This document shows, piece after piece, positions 35,975 to 44,334 of a DNA stretch of 64,000 nt. The DNA lies in assembly GCF_018437505.1 (NCBI RefSeq), contig NZ_CP072467.1:2666001-2730000 (forward strand). The letters run 5' to 3'. Position numbers and translations under genes: made by a program. Under the pieces are notes generated by a model. That model was not told the DNA's origin. It made no database searches and saw only the letters and a program-made list of their open reading frames with translations. The stretch comes from Spiractinospora alimapuensis (lineage in GTDB: Bacteria > Actinomycetota > Actinomycetes > Streptosporangiales > Streptosporangiaceae). Numbering within the stretch: the first letter of the stretch is position 1; each line of letters opens with the position of its first letter.

Positions 35975-38578
35975 CTACACCACGGGCAGGCGCCGGCCGC
36001 GCACGCTCTCGGCCACTCCGTCGTGCTCCTCGGCGACGGCCTGCCTTTCGGGTGTGACCGGACCGTAGAGGGTGTCCCGCTGCCGTAGGGGACGGCCGGT
36101 CGGCTCCACCAGGGCGCGGATGTCGCTGATGGTCTTGAAGGACCCGTTGTCAGATCCGGCCATCCGGCTGATGGTCTCCTCCATCAGCGTGCCGCCGACG
36201 TCGTTCACGCCGCCCTGGAGCAGTTGCCGGCAGGTGTCCTCCGCCAACTTCACCCACGAGCACTGGATGTTGTCGATGGTGCCGGTGAGCAGGAGCCGGG
36301 CGACGGCGTGCACGGCGCGGTTCTCGGCCACGCTGGGGCCGCTGCGGGCCAGTCCGGCGAGGTAGATGGGGGCGCTGGTGTGCACGAAGGGCAGGAGCAC
36401 GAACTCGGTGAAGCCGGGACGCCCGTTCTGGTCGAGGGTGCGTTGTTGCAGGGAGCGGATCAGCTTGATGTGCGCGACCCAGTGCGCGGGACTGTCCACG
36501 TGCCCGTACATCATGGTGGACGTCGTGGGGATCCCGAGGTCGTGGGCGGTGGTGATGACGTCGACCCACTGCGCGGTGGGGAGCTTGCCCTTGGTGAGGA
36601 CCCAGCGGACGTCGTCGTCCAGGATCTCCGCCGCGGTGCCGGGGATCGAGCTCAGGCCGGCCTCGCGGGCGCGGGAGAGCCAGTCCCGAACCGAGAGGTT
36701 GGTGCGGGCGGAGCCGTTCATGACCTCCATCGGGCTGAAGGCGTGGACGTGCATGTCCGGCACCCGCTGCCGCACGGCGCTGGCGATGTCGAAGTAGGCG
36801 GTGCCGGGCAGGTCCGGGTGGATGCCGCCCTGCATGCAGACCTCGCTCGCGCCGGCGTCCCACGCCTCCTGGGCCCGGTCGGCGACCTGGTCCATGGACA
36901 GGGTGTAGGCGTCGGCGTCGGTGCGGCGCTGGGCGAAGGCACAGAACCGGCAGCCGGTGTAGCACACGTTGGTGAAATTGATGTTGCGGGTGACGACGAA
37001 GGTGACCTCGTCGCCGACGGTGTCGCGGCGGACCCCGTCGGCGAGGGTGGCGAGTTCCTCCAGCTCCGGGCCGTCGGCGTGCAGGAGGGCGAGGGCGTCG
37101 GCGTCGCTCAGGCCGGCCGGGTCCCGCTCGGCTTGGCGCAGCGCGGAGCGGATCTCGGAGTCGGTGCGTCGGGGGGCGGTGTCCGCCTTGGCGACGCGTT
37201 CTGCGAGGTCCTCCCAGTCGCCGTAGACGGAGTCGAAGTCGCCGCGGCGGTCCTCGGTGCGGCCTTCGGCGTCGATCCCCACGTGGAGGTCGGTGCGGCC
37301 GGAGGCCGTCATGCCGGCTTCCGGCTCCTGCCACTGGCGTCCCCGCGGGATCGCGGTCTCGTCGGCGAGGCCGGTCTCGGGATCGCACAACGCCCGTACG
37401 TGGCCGAGCAGGCGGGGGTCCAGCCAGGGTTCTCCCCGTCGGATGTACTCGGGGTAGATGGTGAGGCGTTCCCGCAGGGTGAAGCCGGCGTCGGCCGACC
37501 GCTCCGCCAGTGCCTCGATCTGTGGCCAGGGGCGTTCGGGGTTGACGTGGTCCGGGGTGAGGGGGGAGACGCCGCCCCAGTCGTCGATTCCGGCGCGCAG
37601 CATCAGCGCGTAGTCGTCGCCGATCAGGTTGGGGGGTGCCTGGATTCGGGCGCGGGGGCCGAGGACGACGCGGGTGACGGCGATGGTGGCGGCGAGCTCG
37701 GCGAGCTCGGCGTCGGGCCGGTGCATCATCGCGGTGTCGGGCTTCGCGCGGAAGTTCTGGACGATCACTTCCTGGATCGCGCCGTGCTCCTTGGCCGCTC
37801 CTCGGAGGGCGAAGATGGACTCGGCGCGTTCGGCGACGGTCTCCCCGATGCCGATGAGGATGCCGGTGGTGAACGGCACGCTGGACCGGCCGGCGTCACG
37901 GAGCACCTGGAGACGCACCGCGGGGTCCTTGTCTGGGCTGCCGTAGTGGGGCTGCCCGCGTTCGGTGTACAGGCGCTCGGACGTGGTCTCGAGCATCATC
38001 CCCACGGAGGGGGCGACGGGCTTCAGGCGCTGGAAGTCGGTCCAGCCGAGGACGCCGGGGTTGAGGTGGGGCAGCAGGCCGGTCTCCTCCAGGACGAGAA
38101 TCGCCATCGCGCGGACGTAGGAGAGGGTGTCGTCGTACCCGCTCTCGTCCAGCCACTGCCGGGCGGCGTCCCAGCGGTCCTCCGGCCGGTCCCCCAGGGT
38201 GAACAGTGCTTCCTTGCACCCCATCTCCGCTCCGCGGCGGGCGATCTCGAGCACCTCGTCGGGTGAGAGGTAGGGGGACTCCACGCGGCCGGGCACGGTG
38301 GCGAAGGTGCAGTAGTGGCAGCGGTCGCGGCACAGGCGGGTCAGGGGGATGAAGACCTTGCGGCTGTAGGTGACGACTCCGGGACGACCGGCGGCCTCCA
38401 ACCCGACGTCGCGAACGCGCCCCGCGACGTCCAGCAACGTGTCCAGGTCGCTCCCCCGGGCGTGCAGCAACACTTCGGCCTCGGTGGTGTCCAGCGTCTT
38501 GCCGGCGGTGGCGCGGGCGAGGGCCCGGCGCATTGCGGTGGGAGTGGGCTTCGTGTCCCCGATTCCAGAAGCACTCAT
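35975..38578 (-). CDS. fbiC: Fo synthase FbiC (CofG-CofH fusion)
   Basis: This 867-residue enzyme makes 7,8-didemethyl-8-hydroxy-5-deazariboflavin (Fo), the F420 chromophore, from tyrosine and a flavin precursor. It has two radical SAM domains: CofG-type in the N-terminal half with Cys83, Cys87, Cys90 (CRDRCHYC), and CofH-type in the C-terminal half with Cys539, Cys543, Cys546 (CYTGCRFC). Length and order match mycobacterial FbiC. The ATG has only a weak G-rich site. It is convergent with the antiporter, 14 bases apart, and lies about 4 kb from fbiAB, so the F420 route from Fo onward is in one neighbourhood. Confidence 0.96.
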   Translation of the reverse strand: MSASGIGDTKPTPTAMRRALARATAGKTLDTTEAEVLLHARGSDLDTLLDVAGRVRDVGLEAAGRPGVVTYSRKVFIPLTRLCRDRCHYCTFATVPGRVESPYLSPDEVLEIARRGAEMGCKEALFTLGDRPEDRWDAARQWLDESGYDDTLSYVRAMAILVLEETGLLPHLNPGVLGWTDFQRLKPVAPSVGMMLETTSERLYTERGQPHYGSPDKDPAVRLQVLRDAGRSSVPFTTGILIGIGETVAERAESIFALRGAAKEHGAIQEVIVQNFRAKPDTAMMHRPDAELAELAATIAVTRVVLGPRARIQAPPNLIGDDYALMLRAGIDDWGGVSPLTPDHVNPERPWPQIEALAERSADAGFTLRERLTIYPEYIRRGEPWLDPRLLGHVRALCDPETGLADETAIPRGRQWQEPEAGMTASGRTDLHVGIDAEGRTEDRRGDFDSVYGDWEDLAERVAKADTAPRRTDSEIRSALRQAERDPAGLSDADALALLHADGPELEELATLADGVRRDTVGDEVTFVVTRNINFTNVCYTGCRFCAFAQRRTDADAYTLSMDQVADRAQEAWDAGASEVCMQGGIHPDLPGTAYFDIASAVRQRVPDMHVHAFSPMEVMNGSARTNLSVRDWLSRAREAGLSSIPGTAAEILDDDVRWVLTKGKLPTAQWVDVITTAHDLGIPTTSTMMYGHVDSPAHWVAHIKLIRSLQQRTLDQNGRPGFTEFVLLPFVHTSAPIYLAGLARSGPSVAENRAVHAVARLLLTGTIDNIQCSWVKLAEDTCRQLLQGGVNDVGGTLMEETISRMAGSDNGSFKTISDIRALVEPTGRPLRQRDTLYGPVTPERQAVAEEHDGVAESVRGRRLPVV

Positions 38579-38608
38579 ATCCGCGACCCTATGCTGCGGC
38601 CCGACGCC

Positions 38609-39337
38609 TCATGTTGTGCGCCCCGCCCTGGGGTAGCCGCGTTTGCGTGCGCAGACGAGCACGATGCTGCCCCGGGTGTTGGGGTGGAGGGCGTCGCTGA
38701 GGGCGACGAACGGGGTGGCGGGGGCGGCCGCGGTGAAGCCGAGGCGTCCTCCGTGCGCCGAGAGCTCCAGGTACGCGCGTTCGGCCGTGGCCGACCGGAA
38801 CTGGTACTCGTGGCGGAGAACGTCGAGGCTGGCTTGGTCGAGCAGGTGGGCGAGTCGCGTGTGGGAGAAGGTCTGGCGTACGTCGAACCGTTCTCGGTGG
38901 ACGTCGAGCAGGTGGGGCCAGCGCTCGCCCCGCGTGAGAGCGTCGGCGGAGAGCACGAGGCGACCGCCGGGGCGCAGGATCCGCGCCATCTCGCCGACCG
39001 CTCGGGCGGGGTCGGCGAAGTGTTCGAGCGCACACACCGACAGCACGGCGTCGGCCGCCCCGGATGCGACGGGGAGCCGCTGCGCGTCGCCCTCCACGAG
39101 GTGCGGGGCGTGGCTGATGCGCCGCCCCCGGCGTAGTTTGGCGCTGGAGAGGTCGACGGAGACCGCCCGCGCCCCGCGTCGGCGGAGTCGCCCCGCCCAG
39201 TATCCGTCCCCACCCGCCACGTCCACCACGGTTTTGCCGCGGACGTCGCCCAACCACCGTCGCAGGGTTCGCGCCTCCCGGAAGCGGCAGACGTGGACCT
39301 CATGCCCCACCGTCGCGAGGATGTCGTCGAAGAGCAT
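38609..39337 (-). CDS. Class I SAM-dependent methyltransferase
   Basis: This 242-residue protein carries the SAM-binding motif VVDVAGGDGYWAGRL, an acidic motif VSVDLSS, LPVASGAADAVLSVCALEHF and MARILRPGGRLVLSADAL, the usual UbiE/Methyltransf_11 order. The substrate is unknown. The start is an ATG after GTGGGG; a GTG two codons upstream is possible. It lies 30 bases upstream of fbiC on the same strand and may be cotranscribed with it. Confidence 0.88.
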   Translation of the reverse strand: MLFDDILATVGHEVHVCRFREARTLRRWLGDVRGKTVVDVAGGDGYWAGRLRRRGARAVSVDLSSAKLRRGRRISHAPHLVEGDAQRLPVASGAADAVLSVCALEHFADPARAVGEMARILRPGGRLVLSADALTRGERWPHLLDVHRERFDVRQTFSHTRLAHLLDQASLDVLRHEYQFRSATAERAYLELSAHGGRLGFTAAAPATPFVALSDALHPNTRGSIVLVCARKRGYPRAGRTT

Positions 39338-39394
39338 CCCCACACCGTAACGGGGCCGGGGGACGGCGCCGTTTCGGTACCGAGAGGTGCGGGG

Positions 39395-40333
39395 TCAGCC
39401 TGGTGGCTTGACCAGTGGGACGTCCCGGGTGATCTCCTGGAAGCCGACGCCGTCGTACATGGACTGCGCGGCGGGGTGTGCGGGGGCGCCAAGGCAGGCG
39501 ACGAACATCCGCGCCGCGCCGGCGTCCCGGGCCACGCGCATGCCGTGCAGTTGCAGGGCGGTTCCCAGGCCCCGCCGTCGGTAGGCGTGGTGGGTGCCGA
39601 CGGGTTCGAACTCGGCGGTCCGTGTGTCGACGTCCAGCCAGACGATCGCGGTCGCGGCGAGGGTACCGTCCGGTGCATGAACAAAGAGGTGCTGGTCGGC
39701 GCGATAGGGCGACGTCTGCCGCACGCGGTCGAACGCGGCCTCAGTGAGGATGGACCGGGGCCAGGCGTCGCGGTGCGCGGTGACGGCGTCGGCGGCTGAC
39801 ACGTCCCCGGCGGTGACGAAGCGGAATCCGGTGGGGAGTTCCGGTGCCGGTATCTCGGTCAGGTCCCGTGTGTTGAACCGCATCCAGTGCCCGGTGTCGG
39901 AACCGGCCTCGGCGTCGAACTGGTAGCCGTGCTCCCCGGCGATGTCTCGGGCCCGCTTGTCCGGAACCTGCACGGTGAACGCGCGCTCGACGTCGCCGGC
40001 CACCTGGTCGTACCAGTCGAGGATCTCGTGCAGCAGCTCCGACCGGTCCGGGCGAACCTGCCAGACGAGTTCCGCCTCCGCGACCTCGCGCACGCTCCCG
40101 TCGACCCGCTCGAGCCGATGCGGCAACCGCGCCCACCCCCATCCCACGAGCTGGCCGCCCTCGTGCCACAACCGATGCCGCCACGAGTGGCCGAGTCTGT
40201 CGACGTCCTTGCCCCACACCCAGGCCAGTTCCCCGACGGTCGCGTCCCCGTTGATGAGTTCCGGTCGTGTGGCGATGACGTGTTGCGCCAAACCCTGCAT
40301 CCGCCGGAGTTCATCCGACCCGAGGTCTCCCAT
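39395..40333 (-). CDS. GNAT-family N-acetyltransferase (two-lobed)
   Basis: This 312-residue protein has an N-terminal GNAT-like half and a C-terminal catalytic half with FEPVGTHHAYRRRGLGTALQ, the acetyl-CoA binding loop (R-R-x-G-L-G), and ARMFVACLGAPAHPAAQSMY near the end. Tandem GNAT proteins of this kind acetylate small amines or antibiotics; the substrate here is unknown. The ATG has no strong ribosome site. The frame is open far upstream, but that part overlaps repeats and the small zinc gene on the other strand. Confidence 0.85.
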   Translation of the reverse strand: MGDLGSDELRRMQGLAQHVIATRPELINGDATVGELAWVWGKDVDRLGHSWRHRLWHEGGQLVGWGWARLPHRLERVDGSVREVAEAELVWQVRPDRSELLHEILDWYDQVAGDVERAFTVQVPDKRARDIAGEHGYQFDAEAGSDTGHWMRFNTRDLTEIPAPELPTGFRFVTAGDVSAADAVTAHRDAWPRSILTEAAFDRVRQTSPYRADQHLFVHAPDGTLAATAIVWLDVDTRTAEFEPVGTHHAYRRRGLGTALQLHGMRVARDAGAARMFVACLGAPAHPAAQSMYDGVGFQEITRDVPLVKPPG

Positions 40334-40389
40334 GACAGCACTCTGGCAGGGGATGCCGGCCACGTCGAGGAGCCCGACTGGCCACCCCC

Positions 40390-40503
40390 GGCACCAGGCC
40401 CGGAGGGCACGGCGAGCCGCCGAAGTTGCCACAGGGCGTGAGTCACGCGGAGCGTGGCGGTTGATCTCTTCCCTCAGGCGGTCGTCAAAGTTCGTCGCGG
40501 CGA
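40390..40503 (+). repeat. Cassette scar: left flank plus the last codons of a lost DUF397 gene
   Basis: The block has GCACCAGGCCCGGA, GGCACGGCGAGCCGCC, GTGAGTCACGCGGAGCGTGG and CCCTCAGGCGG, all repeated one kilobase away at 41418-41520 before an intact DUF397 gene. Read leftward from about 40504 it ends CALRRDEL and a stop (40485-40487), the DUF397 C-terminus (compare AVRRDEL at 14.77 kb). The rest of the gene is gone. Confidence 0.7.
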
Positions 40504-40553
40504 AGGGCGCAGGGACCCAGGACACGCGGCACAAGTCGGCGTATCGTCGGGCT

Positions 40554-40673
40554 ATGGGGAAGCACGGAAAGAAAGAACCCTGCTCCGTGTGCAAGGGAAA
40601 GGGCGGGTGGAACGAGACCGACGACGGCAACCGCCGCTGGGTCCAGTGTTGGGGATGTTCTTGGCACAGGTGA
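40554..40673 (+). CDS. 39-residue zinc-ribbon-like protein
   Basis: This small protein begins MGKHGKKEPCSVCKGKG and ends VQCWGCSWHR, with two CxxC pairs that could bind one zinc like a DnaJ-type knuckle. The ATG is followed immediately by basic residues. Three bases separate its TGA from the ATG of the methyltransferase, and its last codons supply the GAGG ribosome site, so coupling is likely. Its small size makes it easy to miss. Confidence 0.65.
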   Translation: MGKHGKKEPCSVCKGKGGWNETDDGNRRWVQCWGCSWHR

Positions 40674-40676
40674 GGT

Positions 40677-41345
40677 ATGAGTCTGGGCGAACGCGCGATC
40701 GCCGCCGTTCCCCGTGCTCGGTTCGTCCCGGACCGGATCTACGTCCGTGACGATGAGACCGGGTGGCTCGTGGCGCTCGACCGTGGTGAGGCCCCCGAAG
40801 CGTGGCGCGCGCATGTGGACTCCGTTGAGCCGGTGGTGACACAGGTCGAGTGGGATCCGCGCATGCCCGTCGAGTCGCGTGACGAGGCGACAGGCCGGGG
40901 CCGATTCTCGACCTCGTCCTCCAGCGCGCTCAACGTCATGGCACGCATGATCGACGCGCTGGACCTCCGCCCCGGCGCGCGGGTGCTGGAGATCGGCACC
41001 GGAACCGGATACAACGCCGCCGTACTCGCCCACATCGTCGGCGAAGGGAACGTGACCTCGGTCGAGGTCGATGCCGAACTCGCCGACAGGGCCCGGCAAG
41101 CCCTGGAAGGCTACGGCGTTGAGGTCGTCGTCGGGGACGGACGACACGGCCACCGAGACGGCGCACCCTACGACCGGCTGATCTCCACCGCCGCCGTTTC
41201 CGAACTCCCCTCCGCGTGGGAGGAACAAGTCCGGCCGGACGGGATCATCGTGGCACCCTGGGCAGACGGAACGCTCGGCATCATCACCGTAGGCGAAGGG
41301 GCACGAGTCGAACCGGACGCACCGTTCATGATGATGCGCCCGTAG
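40677..41345 (+). CDS. Protein-L-isoaspartate methyltransferase-like protein
   Basis: This 222-residue protein starts with a PCMT-like region (AIAAVPRARFVPDRIYV), has STSSSSALNVMARMIDAL and the SAM motif VLEIGTGTGYNAAVLA, then VEVDAELADRARQAL and VVVGDGRHGH. It is shorter than some actinomycete homologues and ends soon after the SAM fold. It resembles methyltransferases found beside XRE/DUF397 loci; whether it repairs isoaspartate or modifies another protein is unknown. Confidence 0.85.
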   Translation: MSLGERAIAAVPRARFVPDRIYVRDDETGWLVALDRGEAPEAWRAHVDSVEPVVTQVEWDPRMPVESRDEATGRGRFSTSSSSALNVMARMIDALDLRPGARVLEIGTGTGYNAAVLAHIVGEGNVTSVEVDAELADRARQALEGYGVEVVVGDGRHGHRDGAPYDRLISTAAVSELPSAWEEQVRPDGIIVAPWADGTLGIITVGEGARVEPDAPFMMMRP

Positions 41346-41417
41346 GGCGCAAGCCGAAGCGGGCTCGGTGGCCGAGAGGACGCGCCTTACGCAGTTCCCT
41401 CTCGAAGCACGACGCCG

Positions 41418-41520
41418 CACCCGGCACCAGGCCCGGAAGGGGCACGGCGAGCCACCGAAGTTGCCAGATGACAGTGAGTCACGCGGAGCGTGGCCGGTGG
41501 TCTCGTCCCTCAGGCGGTGG
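41418..41520 (+). repeat. Left flank of the intact cassette
   Basis: It repeats the 40390-40503 block: GGCACCAGGCCCGGAA, GCGAGCCACCGAAGTTGCC, GTGAGTCACGCGGAGCGTGG, CCCTCAGGCGGTGG. It leads straight into the stop of a DUF397 gene. Confidence 0.75.
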
Positions 41521-41697
41521 TTACAGTTCGTCGCTGCGAACGGCGTGGAGGAACGCCCGCCACTCGGTGGCAGGGAGAGTGAGATGGCCGAGGTGGCGGT
41601 GCTGGGTGTCACGGATGAGCACCTGGCCAGTGTCGGTACGGCACTCCACACAGTTGTCACCGTTCATGGAGTAGCTGGACTTGGTCCACTGGTTCAT
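41521..41697 (-). CDS. DUF397 small protein (cassette 2, outer copy)
   Basis: This 58-residue protein begins MNQWTKSSYSMNGDNCVECR and ends HLTLPATEWRAFLHAVRSDEL. From RDTQHRHLGHLTLP on it is almost identical to the DUF397 protein at 14.8 kb. The ATG has GGGAGG five bases upstream. It is separated from the XRE gene by a NUDIX gene and another DUF397 gene, so its own XRE partner may be lost. Confidence 0.85.
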   Translation of the reverse strand: MNQWTKSSYSMNGDNCVECRTDTGQVLIRDTQHRHLGHLTLPATEWRAFLHAVRSDEL

Positions 41698-41841
41698 CGG
41701 GGCCTCCCGTGGAAGGGATGCGGGTTAGCCCGTGCATGCCCGGCAGTGAGGCGCAGGAAACCGGGCACTCAGGGCGAACGAGGGTCCGGAACGCCCCGGA
41801 ACGGACCGGCTTCGCGAAATGCACGCTGCGCGCTGTGCGGT

Positions 41842-42267
41842 CTATGGATGGGTGAGGTGGTGGCCGTCGTGGGTGCGGACCTGCGGTGTTTGAGTGGAGA
41901 GGGCGTCGAGCACGCGGATGGCGTAGGCCTCGGACATACGTTGGGTCACTTGCTGCGGGGTGAACCATTCCACAGCGCTGGACTCCGGTGAAGTCTGCGG
42001 CTCACCGGTGGTGGGGGTACAGCGGAACACCAGGGCGATGATCCCGCGCGCCATGTTCTTGTAGACCCCGGTCAACCGCTCAACCCGAACACCAACACCG
42101 GTCTCCTCCCACACCTCACGCACCACCCCACCCTCCGGCGACTCATCAAGCTCCAACACCCCACCCGGCGGCTCCCACGCACCGTTATCCCGCCGCCGAA
42201 TCACCAACACACGCCCATCCGCACTCACCACCACACCCGCAACCGATACTGAGTGCGACGCCCCCAC
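41842..42267 (-). CDS. NUDIX hydrolase
   Basis: This 141-residue protein contains a complete Nudix box, GX5EX7REUXEEXGU, from GGVLELDESPEG through REVWEETGV, so it should hydrolyse a nucleoside diphosphate linked to another moiety. It opens SVSVAGVVVSADGRVLVIRR. A GTG with GGGGG upstream is chosen; an in-frame TTG six codons earlier has no ribosome site. Its substrate is unknown. It lies between two DUF397 genes, on the same strand. Confidence 0.88.
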   Translation of the reverse strand: MGASHSVSVAGVVVSADGRVLVIRRRDNGAWEPPGGVLELDESPEGGVVREVWEETGVGVRVERLTGVYKNMARGIIALVFRCTPTTGEPQTSPESSAVEWFTPQQVTQRMSEAYAIRVLDALSTQTPQVRTHDGHHLTHP

Positions 42268-42322
42268 CAGACCCCCAACAATCAAAAAGCGCGCGGGAGA
42301 GGCCCCGCGCGCCGGTGTGACG

Positions 42323-42496
42323 TTATGCGTGGGATTTGACGAGGTCGAGGAGGGCGTTCCACTCGGTATGCCCGAAGGAGAGGTGCCCAGCTTCGCGGTT
42401 CATCGTGTCCCGCACATCGATACCACCATCCCGCATCCTGACCTCAACACACTGACCACCGGTATCTGAGTAACTCGACTTGCGCCATTCACTCAT
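42323..42496 (-). CDS. DUF397 small protein (cassette 2, XRE-coupled copy)
   Basis: This 57-residue protein reads MSEWRKSSYSDTGGQCVEVR at its start and AGHLSFGHTEWNALLDLVKS near its end, the DUF397 pattern. Its ATG lies within the last codons of the XRE gene (overlap eight bases), so the two are translated together. In Scr1/Scr2 and WhiJ-type loci the DUF397 partner modulates the XRE regulator. Confidence 0.88.
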   Translation of the reverse strand: MSEWRKSSYSDTGGQCVEVRMRDGGIDVRDTMNREAGHLSFGHTEWNALLDLVKSHA

Positions 42497-43268
42497 TGGC
42501 TAGTCCTTCCAAGATGCTCTGGGACTGGCTAGGGGGAAGCGCCACAGCGTACGCCCGCTTCACCAACTCAGAAAGCCGATCGAAGTTGGATTCCTGATCA
42601 TGAATGAAATTACCGGATAGATGGTCACTCGACGCCGCCTCCCCACCGTCCTTGAGTCTCACCATCACGAGCGGCGACGTGATACCGATCAGGAGCGATC
42701 CGTTGGGAACAAGATGAACCTGCAGCTTCCCCGTGCCAAGCAGCGAAACCAGATGCTTTGCCTGCGCCCGCCGCACCGCCTCAGGGAAGTAGGTCAGTGC
42801 TGTCTCGGGGAACACCGCAGATATCCACGGATCATTGCTCCTGCGTAGTGACTCGTACCGAGCACATCGCACAGCCGCGAGACGATCGACCTCAGAAGCT
42901 GGGCAGAGGGGCTGCCCCTCACGGAACACGAGCTGAGCATAAGTCAAGTCCTGCAGGAGGCCCGGGACAAGCACCGGCGAGAGATAGTCAATCGCGGTGG
43001 CTTCCTCAACCAGCCTCCCCGCATCTCGCATCCACGGCGGTAACGAGGAGCCCGATGTCCAGGACGTCCATGAACGGGTGAGTTTTCCGTTGGCCTTGAG
43101 GACGTTATCTAGCTGCTCCACATAATCCCGCTTTGGGCTAGCTTGCCCGGTTTCCCACCGGCACAACGCTGAGGCGGATGCCCCAATCCGGGATGCGAGC
43201 TGACGCTGAGTCAGCCCATTTAGCTCGCGCAACGTCTGGGCCATTTCAGGGAATGGCTGTTGCTCCAT
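42489..43268 (-). CDS. XRE/DUF5753 transcriptional regulator
   Basis: This 259-residue protein has an N-terminal helix-turn-helix (QTLRELNGLTQRQLASRIGA, then LCRWETGQASPKRDYV) and a DUF5753 domain with IDYLSPVLVPGLLQDLTYAQ and the ending SQSILEGLANE. Such regulators control development and antibiotic synthesis in Streptomyces (WhiJ and Scr1 families). No ribosome site precedes the ATG, but TAGCAT (43276-43281, minus strand) seven bases upstream suggests a leaderless mRNA. It is divergent from the Cys-rich and ATP-binding genes. Confidence 0.92.
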   Translation of the reverse strand: MEQQPFPEMAQTLRELNGLTQRQLASRIGASASALCRWETGQASPKRDYVEQLDNVLKANGKLTRSWTSWTSGSSLPPWMRDAGRLVEEATAIDYLSPVLVPGLLQDLTYAQLVFREGQPLCPASEVDRLAAVRCARYESLRRSNDPWISAVFPETALTYFPEAVRRAQAKHLVSLLGTGKLQVHLVPNGSLLIGITSPLVMVRLKDGGEAASSDHLSGNFIHDQESNFDRLSELVKRAYAVALPPSQSQSILEGLANE

Positions 43269-43453
43269 GTTCCGATGCTACGGCTCCGAATTCCGGGACG
43301 CACCTGGGTGTTGATAACTCGCACCGAGATGTTGAGGAAACCCGCCGAACGCTGTGGATCAATCCGACCCGCCACCAAGCTGGGGCCACTAGCCAACAGA
43401 CCCCCGCGACGAGTTCAACGTCCGGGGGCGTGGCCCAACTGGAGGGATCCCAG

Positions 43454-43648
43454 ATGGACATGTCTGACCCTAACGTTCGCGTGAGCCGTTGGTTTCGTCG
43501 TTGTGGCCCCGCACGCGTCCGCCGCTACGTCATGGAGTCTGTGGCGTGGGCGTGCTGTCGGTCCTGCGGAGTGGCGTTGACGCACCCCTCGACGGTGTCG
43601 TCGGTGCTCGCGACCGGACCTATGCGTGTTGTGGGTGGTGGTGTGTGA
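43454..43648 (+). CDS. 64-residue Cys-containing protein coupled to the ATP-binding gene
   Basis: The frame starts MDMSDPNVRVSRWFRRCGPA and includes VAWACCRSCGVALTHP, with a CxxC knuckle and a basic N-terminus. The ATG has GGAGGG upstream. Its TGA overlaps the ATG of the ATP-binding gene as TGATG, which argues that it is translated and coupled. I recognise no family. An alternative start at the internal Met (VMESVAW) would leave 38 residues. Confidence 0.55.
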   Translation: MDMSDPNVRVSRWFRRCGPARVRRYVMESVAWACCRSCGVALTHPSTVSSVLATGPMRVVGGGV

Positions 43649-44061
43649 TGCGGCCGATCACTCCGACAACCCCGCGGAAGGTCCTGGACGGTGTCGCGGA
43701 GACCGTGGCGTTGGCCCGGGCGTGGGTGCGGGAACAATGCGCACTCCACGACGTGAACCAGGACACGGTCGACCGTGCGGTCCTGATCGCTTCCGAGTTC
43801 GCCACCAACGCGATCAAGCACTCCCGCAGCGGGAAGCCCGGCGGAACCTACACCGTCCACACCGAATTCCAGGACTCGACCCTCTACCTCAGCGTCACCG
43901 ACGCAGGCGCCCCCTACCCGCCCTACAAGCGACCACGCGAAAGCAAGGACGGACTCCCCGAAAACGGCCAAGGCCTCCGGCTCGTCGAAGCGCACAGCGA
44001 CTGGTGGCGCGCACTCAAATTCACCAACCACCACACCATCACCGCCAAACTCACCACCTAA
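43648..44061 (+). CDS. RsbW-like ATP-binding (HATPase_c_2) regulator
   Basis: This 137-residue protein has an anti-sigma-factor type GHKL fold: VLIASEFATNAIKHSRSG (N-box), LYLSVTDAGAPYPP (G1) and GLPENGQGLRLVEAHSDWW (G2). Such proteins pair with XRE/DUF397 genes in actinomycetes. It is divergent from the XRE gene. Its last 17 codons occur as a remnant at 15.1 kb. Confidence 0.9.
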   Translation: MRPITPTTPRKVLDGVAETVALARAWVREQCALHDVNQDTVDRAVLIASEFATNAIKHSRSGKPGGTYTVHTEFQDSTLYLSVTDAGAPYPPYKRPRESKDGLPENGQGLRLVEAHSDWWRALKFTNHHTITAKLTT

Positions 44062-44110
44062 CCCCCACAAACCCCGGCCCGGGGACACACCCTCCCGTCC
44101 CCGGGGCCGG

Positions 44111-44190
44111 ACACCCCACCAGGCCAGGAACCCACCACCACGAACAACCAAAGCCGCCAAAAGAAACCGAGCCGCGCGCAGCGCGACCGT
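44111..44190 (+). repeat. Right flank of the intact cassette
   Basis: It contains CACCAGGCCAGGAA, CCACCACCACGAACAACC, AAAGCCGCCAAAAG and GAGCCGCGCGCAGCGCGACC. The same order is found after the ATP-binding remnant at 15188-15256, and the first box also opens the left flanks. Confidence 0.72.
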
Positions 44191-44283
44191 GCTAGATATC
44201 CGAACCACGGGGTCGACCTCGCCAACGGGTCGGACTCGACAGCGCGCCCCTTCTTGGAGTCCGGACGCGCTCCTCCGTTCCGG

Positions 44284-44308
44284 TGAGTCCGCGCGCAGCG
44301 CGACCTTT
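44284..44308 (+). repeat. Short palindromic repeat before the glycan genes
   Basis: GAGTCCGCGCGCAGCGCGACC followed by TTTGA matches the cores at 15.24, 17.61, 18.06 and 44.17 kb; CGCGC and GCGCG pair around one A. Confidence 0.6.
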
Positions 44309-44334
44309 GACGTGTGACCTTCTACGCTGGGCGG

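Larger units (their letters stand above)
44062..44334. other. Spacer with cassette right flank and palindromic repeats
   Basis: About 270 bases follow the ATP-binding gene. They contain the right flank block (44111-44190) and a further GCGCGCAGCGCGACC repeat (44284-44308) just before the flippase gene. TACGCT (44323-44328) could be the -10 box of a leaderless flippase transcript. No other gene is seen. Confidence 0.55.

Noticed and set aside
36224-38266. A 680-codon rightward frame opposite fbiC
   Set aside because: Shadow of FbiC, which shows both radical SAM motifs on the other strand.
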